Assembly: GCA_005503065.1 (NCBI GenBank)
Contig: SCOE01000021.1
Location: forward strand, 33,323 to 97,322
Source of the DNA: Comamonadaceae bacterium ALPHA2B
Lineage (GTDB): Bacteria; Pseudomonadota; Gammaproteobacteria; Burkholderiales; Burkholderiaceae_C
Length of the DNA: 64,000 nt
Reading direction: 5' to 3'
Shown here: piece after piece, positions 28,546-38,009 of the stretch
Layout of the letters: each line of letters begins with the position of its first letter
How positions within the stretch are numbered: the stretch's first letter is position 1
Program-made: the position numbers and the translations under genes
Notes under the pieces: model-generated
Seen by the model: only the letters and a program-made list of their open reading frames with translations
Told to the model about the DNA's origin: nothing
The model's database searches: none

Positions 28546-30153
28546 TCAGCGCACGGGCGCGAGCGCGGGGCGTGCCGCGAGTTCGGGATCGGCCTCGGCG
28601 CGGAAGCTCTCGACCGGCGGCATCGGATGCTCGTCAGGGCCCTTGCGGATGGCCTTGAGCATCAGCTTCATCTCGATGATGAAGAGCACGGTGTAGATCG
28701 CCACGAAGCCCGCGATGGTCAGCAGCAGCGTGCCCGCGCCCAGGTTGGACACGGCCACCGCCGTGGGCAGCACGCCCTCGATCACCCAGGGCTGGCGGCC
28801 GAACTCGGCCACGAACCAGCCGCACTCGGCGGCGATCCAGGGCAGCGGGATGGACCACAGCGCGACCTTCAGCAACCAGGGATGCGCGTCGAGCCGGCGG
28901 CGGGCGGAGAGCCAGAAGAAGGTGGCCGTCAGCAGGATGAAGAACATGCCCAGGCCGACCATGATGCGGAAGGTCCAGTACAGCGGCGCGACCTGCGGCA
29001 CGGTGTCCCAGGCGGCCTGGGCGATCTGTTCGGGCGTGGCCTGGCGCGGGTCGTCGACATAGCGCTTGAGCAGCAGCGCGTAGCCGAGCATGGCACCGTT
29101 GACCTCGAAGTCGGCGCGCGCCTGCGGCGGCACCTCGGCATCGGTCTTCGCGGCACGGATCTGCTGCAGGGCGTCGTAGGCCTTGAGGCCGTCGCGGATG
29201 TGGCCTTCGGCGCGCTTGACCAGGTCCTCGATGCCGGGGATCTCGGTGGTCAGCGAGCGGGTGCCGATCAGGCCCATGGCCCAGGGGATGTGGACGGCGA
29301 AGTGCGTCTCGCGCGTGGCCTGGTCGGGGAAGCCGAAGGCGGTGAAGGCCGCCGGCGCCGGCTCGGTCTTCCACATCGCCTCGATCGAGGCCAGCTTCAT
29401 CTTCTGGTGCTCGGTCGAGAGATACCCGCTCTCGTCGCCCAGCACCACGACCGACAGCGCCGCGGCCAGCCCGAAGGAGGCAGCCACCGTCATCGAGCGC
29501 TTGGCGAGCTGCACATGGCGGCCCTTGAGCAGGTACCAGGCCGACACGCCCAGCACGAAGAGCGCGGCGGTCACGTAGCCGGCCGACACGGTGTGGACGA
29601 ACTTGGCCTGCGCGACCGGGTTGGTCAGCACGGCGAAGAAGTCGGTCACCTCCATGCGCATGGTCTGCGGGTTGAACTGCGCGCCCACGGGGTTTTGCAT
29701 CCATCCGTTGGCGATCAGGATCCACAGCGCCGAGAAGTTGGAGCCCAGCGCCACGCACCAGGTGGCGACCAGGTGGCCGACCTTGGACAGGCGGTCCCAG
29801 CCGAAGAAGAACAGGCCGACGAAGGTGGCCTCGAGGAAGAAGGCCATCAGCCCCTCGATGGCCAGCGGCGCACCGAACACGTCGCCAACATAGTGGCTGT
29901 AGTAGCTCCAGTTCATGCCGAACTGGAACTCCATCACGATGCCGGTGGCCACGCCCATCGCGAAGTTGATGCCGAACAGCACGCCCCAGAACTTGGTCAT
30001 GTCGCGCCAGATGGTGCGGCCGGTCATCACGTAGACCGTCTCCATGATGGCGATGACGATGGCCAGCCCGATGGTGAGCGGCACGAAGAGGAAGTGATAG
30101 AGCGCCGTGAGTGCGAACTGCAATCGCGACAGCCCGACGATGTCGAGGTCCAT
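28546..30153 (-). CDS. cydA: Cytochrome bd ubiquinol oxidase subunit I
   Basis: A 535-residue haem-bearing subunit. Visible features are His19 in [13 protein letters not shown] (haem b595 ligand), the GRQPW motif ([11 protein letters not shown]), and a long hydrophilic Q-loop beginning [20 protein letters not shown] that extends over 100 residues. The long form is the E. coli bd-I type. It oxidises ubiquinol and reduces O2 to water without proton pumping. It lies 33 bases after cydC in the same direction and so is co-transcribed with its assembly exporter. Confidence 0.97.
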   Translation of the reverse strand: MDLDIVGLSRLQFALTALYHFLFVPLTIGLAIVIAIMETVYVMTGRTIWRDMTKFWGVLFGINFAMGVATGIVMEFQFGMNWSYYSHYVGDVFGAPLAIEGLMAFFLEATFVGLFFFGWDRLSKVGHLVATWCVALGSNFSALWILIANGWMQNPVGAQFNPQTMRMEVTDFFAVLTNPVAQAKFVHTVSAGYVTAALFVLGVSAWYLLKGRHVQLAKRSMTVAASFGLAAALSVVVLGDESGYLSTEHQKMKLASIEAMWKTEPAPAAFTAFGFPDQATRETHFAVHIPWAMGLIGTRSLTTEIPGIEDLVKRAEGHIRDGLKAYDALQQIRAAKTDAEVPPQARADFEVNGAMLGYALLLKRYVDDPRQATPEQIAQAAWDTVPQVAPLYWTFRIMVGLGMFFILLTATFFWLSARRRLDAHPWLLKVALWSIPLPWIAAECGWFVAEFGRQPWVIEGVLPTAVAVSNLGAGTLLLTIAGFVAIYTVLFIIEMKLMLKAIRKGPDEHPMPPVESFRAEADPELAARPALAPVR

Positions 30154-30186
30154 GGGTGGGTTTCCTTTCCTTTTCCTGTTCTCTTC

Positions 30187-31944
30187 TCAATCCGGCCTGA
30201 GCGCGGACAGCGCCGCCGCGAATTCGGGGGTGCCGCGGCGCAGGTCCTGCACCACGCGGCCGTGGTCGATGCGCAGCAGCCGGTCGGCCAATGCGGCCTC
30301 GCGGCGCAGATGGGTGGCGATCAGCAGCGTGTGGCCGGCAGCGCGCACGCGCAGCCGGGCCAGCAGGTCGTGGGCGGTGGCGGCGTCGAGCGCCTCGGTC
30401 GCCTCGTCCAGCAGCCACAGCGGCCGGGCATGGAGGAAGAGGCGCGCCAGCGCCAGGCGGCGGGCCTGGCCGCCCGAGAGGCCGAGCCCGCCCTCGCCCA
30501 GCGGCGTATCGAGTTGCGCCCGCAGCGCCGCGACGTCGGCGCCCAGGCCGGCATCGTCGAGCGCGGCGCGCAGTGCGCCGTCGTCGGCCGTCGGATCGGC
30601 GACGCGGAGGTTGTCGCGCAGCGAATCCTCGAACAGGTCGATGCGCTGCGTGAGCCAGCTGGCGGCCAGCGCCTGCACCCGGCCCTGCGCGGCGGTGATC
30701 TCGCCGGCCACCAGGGCCAGCAGCGTGGACTTGCCGGCACCGCTCGGGCCGACCAGCGCGACGCGCTCGCCGGCCCCGATGTGCAAGGACAGGGCTGGCA
30801 GGGCCGCCTGCGACGCGCCGGGGTGCCGAACCTCGGCGGCGTCGATGCACACGGCATCGCCATCGGCGGGCGCAGCGAGTGAGGTTTCCTCGTGCACGGC
30901 GCCCAGCGCGGGCGCGAGCCGGCGAAGGGCCAGGGCGGTGCGCCCTGCCTCCAGTGCGCCGCGCCGCAGCGCGGCAAAGGGCTCGCCCGCGGCCAGCGCC
31001 ACCAGGATGCACAGCGCCGCCACCGGCGCGCCGGCATGCACCTCGCCGACCAGCCAGCCTGCGGCCAGCACCATCGCTGTCAGCGTCACCGCGCCCGCCG
31101 TGCCCTGCATGAAGACAGCGCGTGCTTCGACGCGGTTGAGCCGCTCGTCGGTGCGGGCCATGCGTGCGTCGGCGGCGGCAATGGCCTGGCGCTGCGCCTC
31201 GAGCCGGCCGGCCATCAGCAGTTCGGTCTGGCCGGCCACGAGGTCGGCCGTGCGCGCACGCATCGACTCGAGCGCCACCGCGCGCCGCGCCGAAGGCTGC
31301 GCCGCGCGCCGGGCCAGCCAGAAGGTGACGGCGCACCCCGTGGCCGACAGCCACAGCGCGAGCACCAACCCCAGCCACGGGCTGTGCAGGCCGACCAGCA
31401 CGCCGGCCAGCAGCGCCGCGCCCAGGCTGCTCAGCGCGGGCACCAGCAGCCGCAGGTAGAGCGCTTCCAGCGCGTCGATGTCGGCCGTCAGCCGGAACAA
31501 CAGCCGCGCGGGGCGCAGGGCCAGCGCGCGTGCCGGCGCGCGCCCCGCCCAGCCGCGAAACAGCTGTTCCCGCAGGCGCGCCAGCAGCCCCAGCGTGGCG
31601 TCGTGCGTGACGATGCGCTCGCCGTAGCGCGAGAAGGTGCGGCCCAGTGCCAGCAGCCGGATGCCGGCCGAAGGCATGAAGACATCGAACACGATGGCCG
31701 TCGCGGCCTGCAGGCCCGCCAGCGCCGTCGCGGTGATGAACCAGCCCGACAGCCCCAGCAGACCCACACCCATCGCGACAGTGAGCACCGCCAGCGCGGC
31801 GCCCAGCGCGAACGCCCGCGCCTGGCCCACGAACAGCGTGCGCAGCGCCGGTGCGACGGGGGCTCGGGCGGCGCGGTTCATTGGAGTACCTTCGGCTTCG
31901 CCTGCGGTGCGAGACCCCTTCGGAACGGCCGGACGGGGGCTCAT
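30187..31944 (-). CDS. cydC: Thiol exporter CydDC, subunit CydC
   Basis: A 585-residue ABC half-exporter with six N-terminal membrane helices (about 35-310) and a C-terminal ATPase. It has Walker A GPSGAGKST, signature LSGGQARRLALARL and Walker B LWLLDEATEALD. With CydD it exports cysteine and glutathione to the periplasm, which is needed for assembly of bd oxidase. The start ATG overlaps the cydD stop (ATGA); a second ATG 21 codons in (NRAARAP) is possible. Confidence 0.93.
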   Translation of the reverse strand: MSPRPAVPKGSRTAGEAEGTPMNRAARAPVAPALRTLFVGQARAFALGAALAVLTVAMGVGLLGLSGWFITATALAGLQAATAIVFDVFMPSAGIRLLALGRTFSRYGERIVTHDATLGLLARLREQLFRGWAGRAPARALALRPARLLFRLTADIDALEALYLRLLVPALSSLGAALLAGVLVGLHSPWLGLVLALWLSATGCAVTFWLARRAAQPSARRAVALESMRARTADLVAGQTELLMAGRLEAQRQAIAAADARMARTDERLNRVEARAVFMQGTAGAVTLTAMVLAAGWLVGEVHAGAPVAALCILVALAAGEPFAALRRGALEAGRTALALRRLAPALGAVHEETSLAAPADGDAVCIDAAEVRHPGASQAALPALSLHIGAGERVALVGPSGAGKSTLLALVAGEITAAQGRVQALAASWLTQRIDLFEDSLRDNLRVADPTADDGALRAALDDAGLGADVAALRAQLDTPLGEGGLGLSGGQARRLALARLFLHARPLWLLDEATEALDAATAHDLLARLRVRAAGHTLLIATHLRREAALADRLLRIDHGRVVQDLRRGTPEFAAALSALRPD

Positions 31945-33626
31945 GCAGCCTCCTTCAGCGGGTCGGCACCGAGCGTGACCACGCGGTGCATGCGCGCGGC
32001 GACGCGCGGGTCGTGCGTGGCGACGATGAGCGTGCGCCCGCGTGCCAGCGCCAACAGGGCCTCGACCACGCGTGCGGCGGTCTCGGCGTCGAGGTGCGCA
32101 GTCGGCTCGTCGGCCAGCAGCAGCCCGGCATCCGGATGCACCGCGAGGCGCGCGAGAGCCAGCCGCACCGCCTCGCCGCCGGACAGGCCGGCGCCGCCTT
32201 CGCCCAGTTGGGTCGACGGGCGGGCCTGGGCCACCGCGTCGAGCGCTGCGAAGCGCATGGCGTCCTCGACCCGGACCGTCGACAGCGCCGCACGCCGCAG
32301 TGCCACGTTGGCGGCGACCGAACCAGCGAACACGTGGGGGCGCTGGCCCATCCAGCCGATGCGCGCACGCAGCGCAGCAGCGCTGACGGCGTCGAGCACC
32401 TCATCGCCCAGCCGGATCTCGCCCGCATCGGGCATGGCCAGGCCAGCCAGCAGGGCCAGCAGAGCCGTCTTGCCGCTGCCGCTCGCACCCATCAGCGCGA
32501 CGTGCTCGCCCGCATGCACGGCCAGGTCCAAACCCTCGAAGACCGGCGCTTCGCCGGCGTGCGCGAAATGCAGGCCGCGCACTGCAACCGCGAGGGCGCC
32601 CGTGGCACGCCCGGGCCTCGGCACGGCATCGGCCGGTGCGTCGGGCAGCGGCCGCCCCTGCGCGGCCAGGCGCTCCAGCGCGCCGATGGCGGCTTCGCCC
32701 GCGGCACGGTCGTGCCACACGGCGGCCAGGTCGCGCAGCGGCTCGAAGAAGGCGGGCGCGAGCAGCAGCACGAACAGGCCCTGCCCCAGGGCCAGTGGCG
32801 CTCCCCAGGTGCCGAAGCCCAGGTGGCCCAGCAGGTGGAAGCCGATGTAGACCGCCACCATCGCCACGCCCAGCGCCGAGAACAGCTCCAGCACAGCCGA
32901 GGACAGGAAGGCGATGCGCAGGACGGCCATCGTGCGCTGGCGCAGGCCCTCGGCCGCGTCACGCAACCGCACCGCGGTCGCGTCCACGGCGCCGAGGGCG
33001 CGCAGCGTCACGAGGCCACGCAGGCGGTCGAGCAGGAAGCCGTTCATCCGGCCCAGGCGGACCATCTGCGCCTCGCTCGCGGCCTGCGCGCGCCAGCCGA
33101 CGATGGCCATGAAGAGCGGGATCAGCGGCGCCGCCACCAGCAGCACCAGCGCCGCGGCCCAGGAGAACCAGGCCACGGCGAGCACGATGACGACCGGCAT
33201 CACCGTCACGCGCAGCCGCACCGGCCGGTAGCGCACGAGCCAGGGCAGCACCGCCTCGGCCTGCTCGGCGATCACGCTGGCCGCCGCGCCGGACGCGGGC
33301 CGGGCGCGGTCGACCGGCGAGCGTGACGCCAGGGCAGCCGTGGCCTGGGCACGCCACGTGGAGAGTTCGGCGCGTGCGCTGCCGAACACGCGGCGCAGGC
33401 CCCAGGCCTCGCCGGCCGCACGCAGCAGCCCGAGCGCCAGCACGCCGGCCGCCGGCACCCACACCGCTGGCCACCCCCCGCCGTCGGCCAGCCGCTGGAC
33501 CGCCCAGGCGATCAGCCCCGCCTGCGGCAGCCACAGGGCCGCCGCGAGCAATTGCGCCAGGCTGCCGGCGTCGGGCCGGCGGCGTGGCGCATTGCGTTGC
33601 GCGGGGAGGGAGGAGGCGTCGTGCAC
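31941..33626 (-). CDS. cydD: Thiol exporter CydDC, subunit CydD
   Basis: This 561-residue partner of CydC has six membrane helices, then an ATPase with Walker A GASGSGKTA (an unusual Ala after the Lys-Thr), signature LSGGEAVRLALARL and Walker B GLLLADEPTAHLD. It is first in the cydDCABX operon. I chose the GTG at 33626. An in-frame ATG at 33674 would put the palindromic operator (33645-33660) inside the coding sequence and adds a weakly conserved stretch. The start is therefore uncertain. Confidence 0.9.
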   Translation of the reverse strand: MHDASSLPAQRNAPRRRPDAGSLAQLLAAALWLPQAGLIAWAVQRLADGGGWPAVWVPAAGVLALGLLRAAGEAWGLRRVFGSARAELSTWRAQATAALASRSPVDRARPASGAAASVIAEQAEAVLPWLVRYRPVRLRVTVMPVVIVLAVAWFSWAAALVLLVAAPLIPLFMAIVGWRAQAASEAQMVRLGRMNGFLLDRLRGLVTLRALGAVDATAVRLRDAAEGLRQRTMAVLRIAFLSSAVLELFSALGVAMVAVYIGFHLLGHLGFGTWGAPLALGQGLFVLLLAPAFFEPLRDLAAVWHDRAAGEAAIGALERLAAQGRPLPDAPADAVPRPGRATGALAVAVRGLHFAHAGEAPVFEGLDLAVHAGEHVALMGASGSGKTALLALLAGLAMPDAGEIRLGDEVLDAVSAAALRARIGWMGQRPHVFAGSVAANVALRRAALSTVRVEDAMRFAALDAVAQARPSTQLGEGGAGLSGGEAVRLALARLAVHPDAGLLLADEPTAHLDAETAARVVEALLALARGRTLIVATHDPRVAARMHRVVTLGADPLKEAA

Positions 33627-33644
33627 GCTGCTCTTTCGTGAATT

Positions 33645-33660
33645 TTCAGTAATTACTGAA
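33645..33660. promoter_or_regulatory. Operator palindrome before cydD
   Basis: The perfect 16-base palindrome TTCAGTAA-TTACTGAA lies 18 bases before the cydD GTG in a short AT-rich island. Its arms equal those of the palindrome before the GbsR-type regulator (26446-26467). TTTTCA flanks occur on both sides. Binding there would block or regulate transcription of the cyd operon. Confidence 0.72.
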
Positions 33661-33698
33661 TTTTCAACAATCATACGACGGAGCTTGATCCAGGCCAA

Positions 33699-33963
33699 GC
33701 CCGCGCAATGCTCCGCCAGGGCGTGCCAACACGCCAGCTCACTTGAAGGGAGGTTCCGTCGCAGCCGAGCGACATCCGAGGCGAAATCGCCGGATGCGCA
33801 GTGGTGCGGAGTGGAGGCTAGGCGCAGCGGCCTCGTTGAAGGTGTCAGCGGCCCGACGCGGCGGGGGCCCGCCTCGCAGGCGCCGGCGACAAGTCCTCGT
33901 GCCCGGGCATCGCGGCGGCTTCAGAGGCAAATCGGGCCGCAGCGCCGGGCTCGCTTGCGCGAG
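33699..33963. other. Intergenic stretch, no gene seen
   Basis: GC-rich sequence between cydD and the nitronate monooxygenase end. I see no frame with recognisable conserved sequence on either strand. It could hold a leader or decayed DNA. It is followed by a copy of the 56-bp repeat. Confidence 0.4.
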
Positions 33964-34019
33964 TCGCTATCGATTTCGTAGCAAGAATGCCCATCTACGC
34001 CGGCGTCGCCGGCAAGGCA
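33964..34019. repeat. 56-bp stem-loop repeat, copy 3 (divergent)
   Basis: It reads TCGCTAT-N9-AGC, then N7 and CCCA, with the CGCCGGCG/CGCCGGC inverted piece in place of the usual GGGCGCTGC. The 5' half is clear and the 3' half has drifted. It lies downstream of the nitronate monooxygenase stop, where it could terminate that transcript. Confidence 0.5.
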
Positions 34020-34062
34020 CGGCGGAGACGCCCATTGCAGGGTGCCGTCCCCGACGCCGTCC

Positions 34063-35025
34063 TCAGAGCGCCAGGCGTCCGCGCGCGGCGGCGTATTCGC
34101 GTTCGAGCTTCTCGATGTATGCGGCCGCCGTGGTGACCTCGGTGATGGCGCCGATGCCTTGCCCCGAGCCCCAGATGTCCTTCCAGGCCTTGGCCTTGCT
34201 GCCGTCGCCGGTGGCGAAGTTCATGGTCTTGAGATCGCCCTGCGGCAGGTTCGTCGGATCCATGCCCGCCGCCACGATGCTGGGCGCCAGGTAATTGCCG
34301 TGCACGCCGGTGAATAGGTTCGAGTACACGATGTCGTCCGACGTGCCGTCGACGATCGCCTGCTTGTAGGCGTCGCTGGCACGGGCCTCCTCGGTCGCGA
34401 TGAAGGCGGTGCCGATGTACGCGAAGTCGGCGCCCATGGCCTGCGCCGCGAGCACCGCGTCGCCGGTCGAGATCGAGCCCGACAGCGCCAGCGGCCCGTC
34501 GAACCACTGGCGGATCTCCTGCACCAGCGCGAAGGGGCTCTTGGTGCCTGCGTGACCGCCCGCACCGGCCGCCACGGCGATCAGGCCGTCGGCGCCCTTC
34601 TCGATCGCCTTCTTCGCGAACTTGTTGTCGATGATGTCGTGCAGCGTCACGCCGCCGTAGCTGTGCACCGCGTCGTTGACGTCGGTGCGTGCGCCCAGCG
34701 AGGTGATGACGATCGGCACCTTGTACTTCACGACCATCTCCATGTCGTGCTCCAGCCGATCGTTGCTCTTGTGCACGATCTGGTTGATGGCGAAGGGTGC
34801 GGCGGGCGTGTCGGGGTGCGCCTGGTTGTGGGCGGCCAGTTCCTCGGTGATCTCGGCCAGCCAGTCCTGGAGCTGCGCCGCGGGCCGCGCATTCAGCGCA
34901 GGCATCGATCCGACCACGCCGGCCTTGCACTGCGCAATGACGAGCTTCGGGTTGCTGATGATGAACAGCGGGGAGCCGATGATCGGCAGCGGCAGATTCG
35001 CGAGGGCACCGGGGAGCTTGGACAT
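34063..35025 (-). CDS. Nitronate monooxygenase family flavoprotein
   Basis: A 320-residue FMN-dependent TIM-barrel enzyme of the NMO/2-nitropropane dioxygenase family. It starts with LPLPIIGSPLFIISNPKLVIAQCKAGVVG. The GAGGHAG motif near residue 155 and the phosphate-binding LSGSISTGDAVLAAQAMGADFAYIGTAFIAT near residue 185 are typical. It oxidises alkyl nitronates, possibly as detoxification; in vivo substrates are uncertain. It lies 161 bases after the acyl-CoA dehydrogenase gene in the same direction, across a long hairpin, so it is probably a separate unit. Confidence 0.9.
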   Translation of the reverse strand: MSKLPGALANLPLPIIGSPLFIISNPKLVIAQCKAGVVGSMPALNARPAAQLQDWLAEITEELAAHNQAHPDTPAAPFAINQIVHKSNDRLEHDMEMVVKYKVPIVITSLGARTDVNDAVHSYGGVTLHDIIDNKFAKKAIEKGADGLIAVAAGAGGHAGTKSPFALVQEIRQWFDGPLALSGSISTGDAVLAAQAMGADFAYIGTAFIATEEARASDAYKQAIVDGTSDDIVYSNLFTGVHGNYLAPSIVAAGMDPTNLPQGDLKTMNFATGDGSKAKAWKDIWGSGQGIGAITEVTTAAAYIEKLEREYAAARGRLAL

Positions 35026-35060
35026 GGGTTGTCTCGTTGAGGAAGATTGAACACGGGAGC

Positions 35061-35180
35061 GGACAGCCGAACGCAGAGGTCGCAGAGATCTCGCAGAGGG
35101 CGCAGAGAACAGCCAGAAAAATTCTTTGAATTCCTTCTGCGCCCTTTGCGTAACCTTCGCGCCCTCTGCGTTCGGCTGCC
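35061..35180. repeat. Long imperfect inverted repeat (ERIC-like size)
   Basis: Two arms of about 48 bases (35061-35108 and 35133-35180) pair with only a few mismatches. They contain AGCCGAACGCAGAGG and GGGCGCAGA in each arm. The loop is AT-rich (AGAAAAATTCTTTGAATT). It ends seven bases before the acyl-CoA dehydrogenase stop. The phased CGCAGAG motifs make it look like a mobile palindromic element. It could stabilise or end the upstream mRNA. Confidence 0.75.
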
Positions 35181-35186
35181 CGAATT

Positions 35187-36977
35187 TCAGAAAGCCTCGA
35201 TCGCCAGCGCCGTCACGCTCTCGGCGCCGTCAACGATGCTGTCGCGCAGGCCCGGCGCCTTGGCCAGGATGTGGTCGGCGTAGAAGCGGGCGGTGGTGAC
35301 CTTGGCGTTCATGAAGGCTGCGTCTTCGCCCTTCGCGGCCAGCGCCTGGGCCACCAGCAGCGAGCGGGCCAGCTGCCAGCCGGCGACCAGGTTCCCAGCC
35401 AGCATCAGGTAGGGCACGCTGCCCGCGAAGACCGCGTTGGGCGAGGCCTTGGTCTGGCCGGCCACGAAGCCGACCACGTCGAGGAAGGCTTCGCGTGCCG
35501 CCTTCAGGCGCTTCTGAACGGCCTGCGCCTCGGCATTGCCGCTGGCTGCGAGCTCGGCTTCGGTCTTCTCGACCTGCGCCGCGATGGCCTTCGCCGTCCG
35601 GCCGCCGTCCCGGGCGGTCTTGCGGCCCACGAGGTCGTTGGCCTGGATGGCGGTCGTGCCTTCGTAGATGGTGAGGATCTTGGCATCGCGGTAGTACTGC
35701 GCCGCGCCGGTCTCCTCGATGAAGCCCATGCCGCCGTGCACCTGCACGCCCAGCGAGGTGACCTCCAGGCTCATCTCGGTGCTGTAGCCCTTGACCAGCG
35801 GCACGAGGAATTCGTAGAAGGCCTGGTTCTGCGCCCTCGCCTCCGCGTCCGGATGATGGTGCGCGGCGTCGTAGGCCGCGGCGGCCACGCTGGCCATCGC
35901 CCGGCAGCCCTCGGTATAGGCGCGCATGGTCATCAGCATGCGCTTCACGTCGGGGTGGTGGATGATCGGGGCGCTCTTGTTCATGGAGCCATCGACCGGG
36001 CGGCTCTGCACGCGCTCGCGGGCGTAGGCCACGGCATGCTGATAGGCACGTTCCGCCACGGCGATGCCTTGAACGCCCACGGCATAGCGCGCGGCGTTCA
36101 TCATGATGAACATGTACTCGAGGCCGCGGTTCTCCTCGCCCACGAGGTAGCCGATGGCACCCACGTGGTCCCCGTACTGCAGGACGGCGGTGGGGCTGGC
36201 CTTGATGCCCAGCTTGTGCTCGATGCTCACGCAGTGCACGTCGTTGCGCGCACCGAGCGAGCCGTCCTGGTTCACCATGAACTTGGGCACGACGAAGAGG
36301 CTGATGCCCTTCACGCCCTCCGGCGCACCCGCCACGCGCGCCAGCACGAGGTGCACGATGTTCTCCACCATGTCGTGCTCGCCATAGGTGATGAAGATCT
36401 TGGTGCCGAAGACCTTGTACGTGCCGTCGGGCAGTGGCTCGGCACGCGTGCGCACCAGCGCCAGGTCGCTGCCGGCCTGCGGCTCGGTGAGGTTCATGGT
36501 GCCGGTCCACTCGCCGCTCACCAGCTTCTCGAGGTAGGTGGCCTTGAGCTCGTCGGAGCCGGCGGTGAGCAGCGCCTCGATGGCGCCGTCGGTCAGCAGC
36601 GGGCACAGCGCGAAGCTGAGGTTGGCGCTGTTGAGCATCTCGCCGCAGGCCGCGCCGATGGTCTTGGGCAGGCCCTGGCCGCCGAAGTCGGCCGGGTGCT
36701 GCAGGCCCTGCCAGCCGCCCGAGGCGTACTGCGCGAAGGCGTCCTTGAAGCCCGGCGTGGTGGTGACGGCGCCGTCCTTGAAGGACGAGGGCTCGCGGTC
36801 GCCCGCCACGTTCAGCGGCGCCACCACGTCCTGCGTGAACTTGGCGCATTCCTCCAGCACGGCCTGGGCCGTCTCGAGGCCCGCGTCCTCGAAGCCGGGC
36901 AGCTTGGCGATCTCGTCGATGCGGGCCAGGTGCTCGATGTCGAACAGCATGTCCTTCAGGGGGGCGGTATAGCTCAT
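35187..36977 (-). CDS. Acyl-CoA dehydrogenase, long C-terminal form
   Basis: At 596 residues it belongs to the longer acyl-CoA dehydrogenase class with an extra C-terminal domain (about 470-596). FAD-binding TEPQAGSDLALVRTRAE lies near residue 165. The ACAD motif VQVHGGMGFIEETGAAQYYRDAKILTIYEG near residue 420 carries the catalytic-base Glu. It probably oxidises fatty or aromatic acyl-CoA and hands electrons to the ETF encoded just upstream. The ATG at 36977 has AAGGAGACACC before it. Confidence 0.95.
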   Translation of the reverse strand: MSYTAPLKDMLFDIEHLARIDEIAKLPGFEDAGLETAQAVLEECAKFTQDVVAPLNVAGDREPSSFKDGAVTTTPGFKDAFAQYASGGWQGLQHPADFGGQGLPKTIGAACGEMLNSANLSFALCPLLTDGAIEALLTAGSDELKATYLEKLVSGEWTGTMNLTEPQAGSDLALVRTRAEPLPDGTYKVFGTKIFITYGEHDMVENIVHLVLARVAGAPEGVKGISLFVVPKFMVNQDGSLGARNDVHCVSIEHKLGIKASPTAVLQYGDHVGAIGYLVGEENRGLEYMFIMMNAARYAVGVQGIAVAERAYQHAVAYARERVQSRPVDGSMNKSAPIIHHPDVKRMLMTMRAYTEGCRAMASVAAAAYDAAHHHPDAEARAQNQAFYEFLVPLVKGYSTEMSLEVTSLGVQVHGGMGFIEETGAAQYYRDAKILTIYEGTTAIQANDLVGRKTARDGGRTAKAIAAQVEKTEAELAASGNAEAQAVQKRLKAAREAFLDVVGFVAGQTKASPNAVFAGSVPYLMLAGNLVAGWQLARSLLVAQALAAKGEDAAFMNAKVTTARFYADHILAKAPGLRDSIVDGAESVTALAIEAF

Positions 36978-37062
36978 GGTGTCTCCTTGGGTCCGGCAAG
37001 CGGACAAAAAAAGGGCATCGCGAACGATGCCCCTTCGATGGCGGATCGGTGTCGCGGCGGCC

Positions 37063-37995
37063 TCAGAGTGCCTTTACCAGTTCCGGCACGGCCGTGAACA
37101 GGTCCGCCTCGAGGCCGTAGTCGGCCACGCTGAAGATCGGCGCCTCGGGGTCCTTGTTGATCGCCACGATCACCTTGGAGTCCTTCATGCCTGCCAGATG
37201 CTGGATCGCGCCGGAGATGCCGGCGGCGATGTAAAGCTGCGGCGCGACGATCTTGCCGGTCTGGCCGACCTGCCAGTCGTTGGGGGCATAGCCCGCATCG
37301 ACGGCGGCGCGGCTCGCGCCCAGCGCGGCGCCCAGCTTGTCGGCCAGGGGCGTCATCACCTCGTTGAACTTCTCCGAGCTGCCCAGCGCGCGGCCACCCG
37401 AGACGATGATCTTGGCGGCCGTCAGTTCGGGGCGATCGCTCTTCGTCACCTCGCGGCCCACGAAGCTGCTCTTGCCGCTGTCGGCCACGGCATCGACCGT
37501 CTCGACCGCCGCGCTGCCACCGGTGGCGGCCGCGGCATCGAAGCCGGTGGTGCGCACGGTGATCACCTTGGTGGCGTCGCTGCTCTGCACGGTGGCGATG
37601 GCGTTGCCGGCATAGATCGGGCGCTCGAAGGTGTCGGGGCTGTCGACCTTGGTGATGTCGGAGATCTGGGCCACGTCGAGCTTGGCGGCCACGCGCGGTG
37701 CCACGTTCTTGCCCGCGGCGGTGGCGGGGAACAGGATGTGGCTGTAGTTGGAGGCGATCGCCAACACCTGCGCGGCGACGTTCTCGGCCAGGCCGTCGGT
37801 CAGGCTGGCGCCGTCGGCCACGATGACCTTGGCGACGCCGGCGATCTGCGCGGCGGCCTTGCCGGCTTCGGCGGCATTGGCGCCGGCCACCAGCACGTGC
37901 ACATCGCCGCCGCAGGCGATGGCGGCGGTGACGGTGTTCAGGGTGGCGGGCTTGACGGTGGCGTGGTCGTGTTCGGCAATAACGAGTGCGGTCAT
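37063..37995 (-). CDS. etfA: Electron transfer flavoprotein alpha subunit
   Basis: A 310-residue FAD-binding subunit. The C-terminal FAD domain has [35 protein letters not shown] and the signature [35 protein letters not shown]. It passes electrons from acyl-CoA dehydrogenases to ETF-quinone oxidoreductase. It follows etfB by 14 bases and is followed by the acyl-CoA dehydrogenase gene, an arrangement that suggests shared expression. Confidence 0.97.
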   Translation of the reverse strand: MTALVIAEHDHATVKPATLNTVTAAIACGGDVHVLVAGANAAEAGKAAAQIAGVAKVIVADGASLTDGLAENVAAQVLAIASNYSHILFPATAAGKNVAPRVAAKLDVAQISDITKVDSPDTFERPIYAGNAIATVQSSDATKVITVRTTGFDAAAATGGSAAVETVDAVADSGKSSFVGREVTKSDRPELTAAKIIVSGGRALGSSEKFNEVMTPLADKLGAALGASRAAVDAGYAPNDWQVGQTGKIVAPQLYIAAGISGAIQHLAGMKDSKVIVAINKDPEAPIFSVADYGLEADLFTAVPELVKAL

Positions 37996-38009
37996 GGTCT
38001 CAAAACTCC

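Noticed and set aside
33627..33698. Upstream start of CydD at 33674 or beyond
   Set aside because: It would place the perfect palindrome inside the coding sequence and adds residues unlike the CydD N-terminus. The GTG at 33626 was kept, with caution.
33743..34294. Possible gene in the gap between cydD and nitronate monooxygenase
   Set aside because: The frame overlaps the end of the nitronate monooxygenase gene, has an Arg-rich composition and shows no conserved motif or SD.
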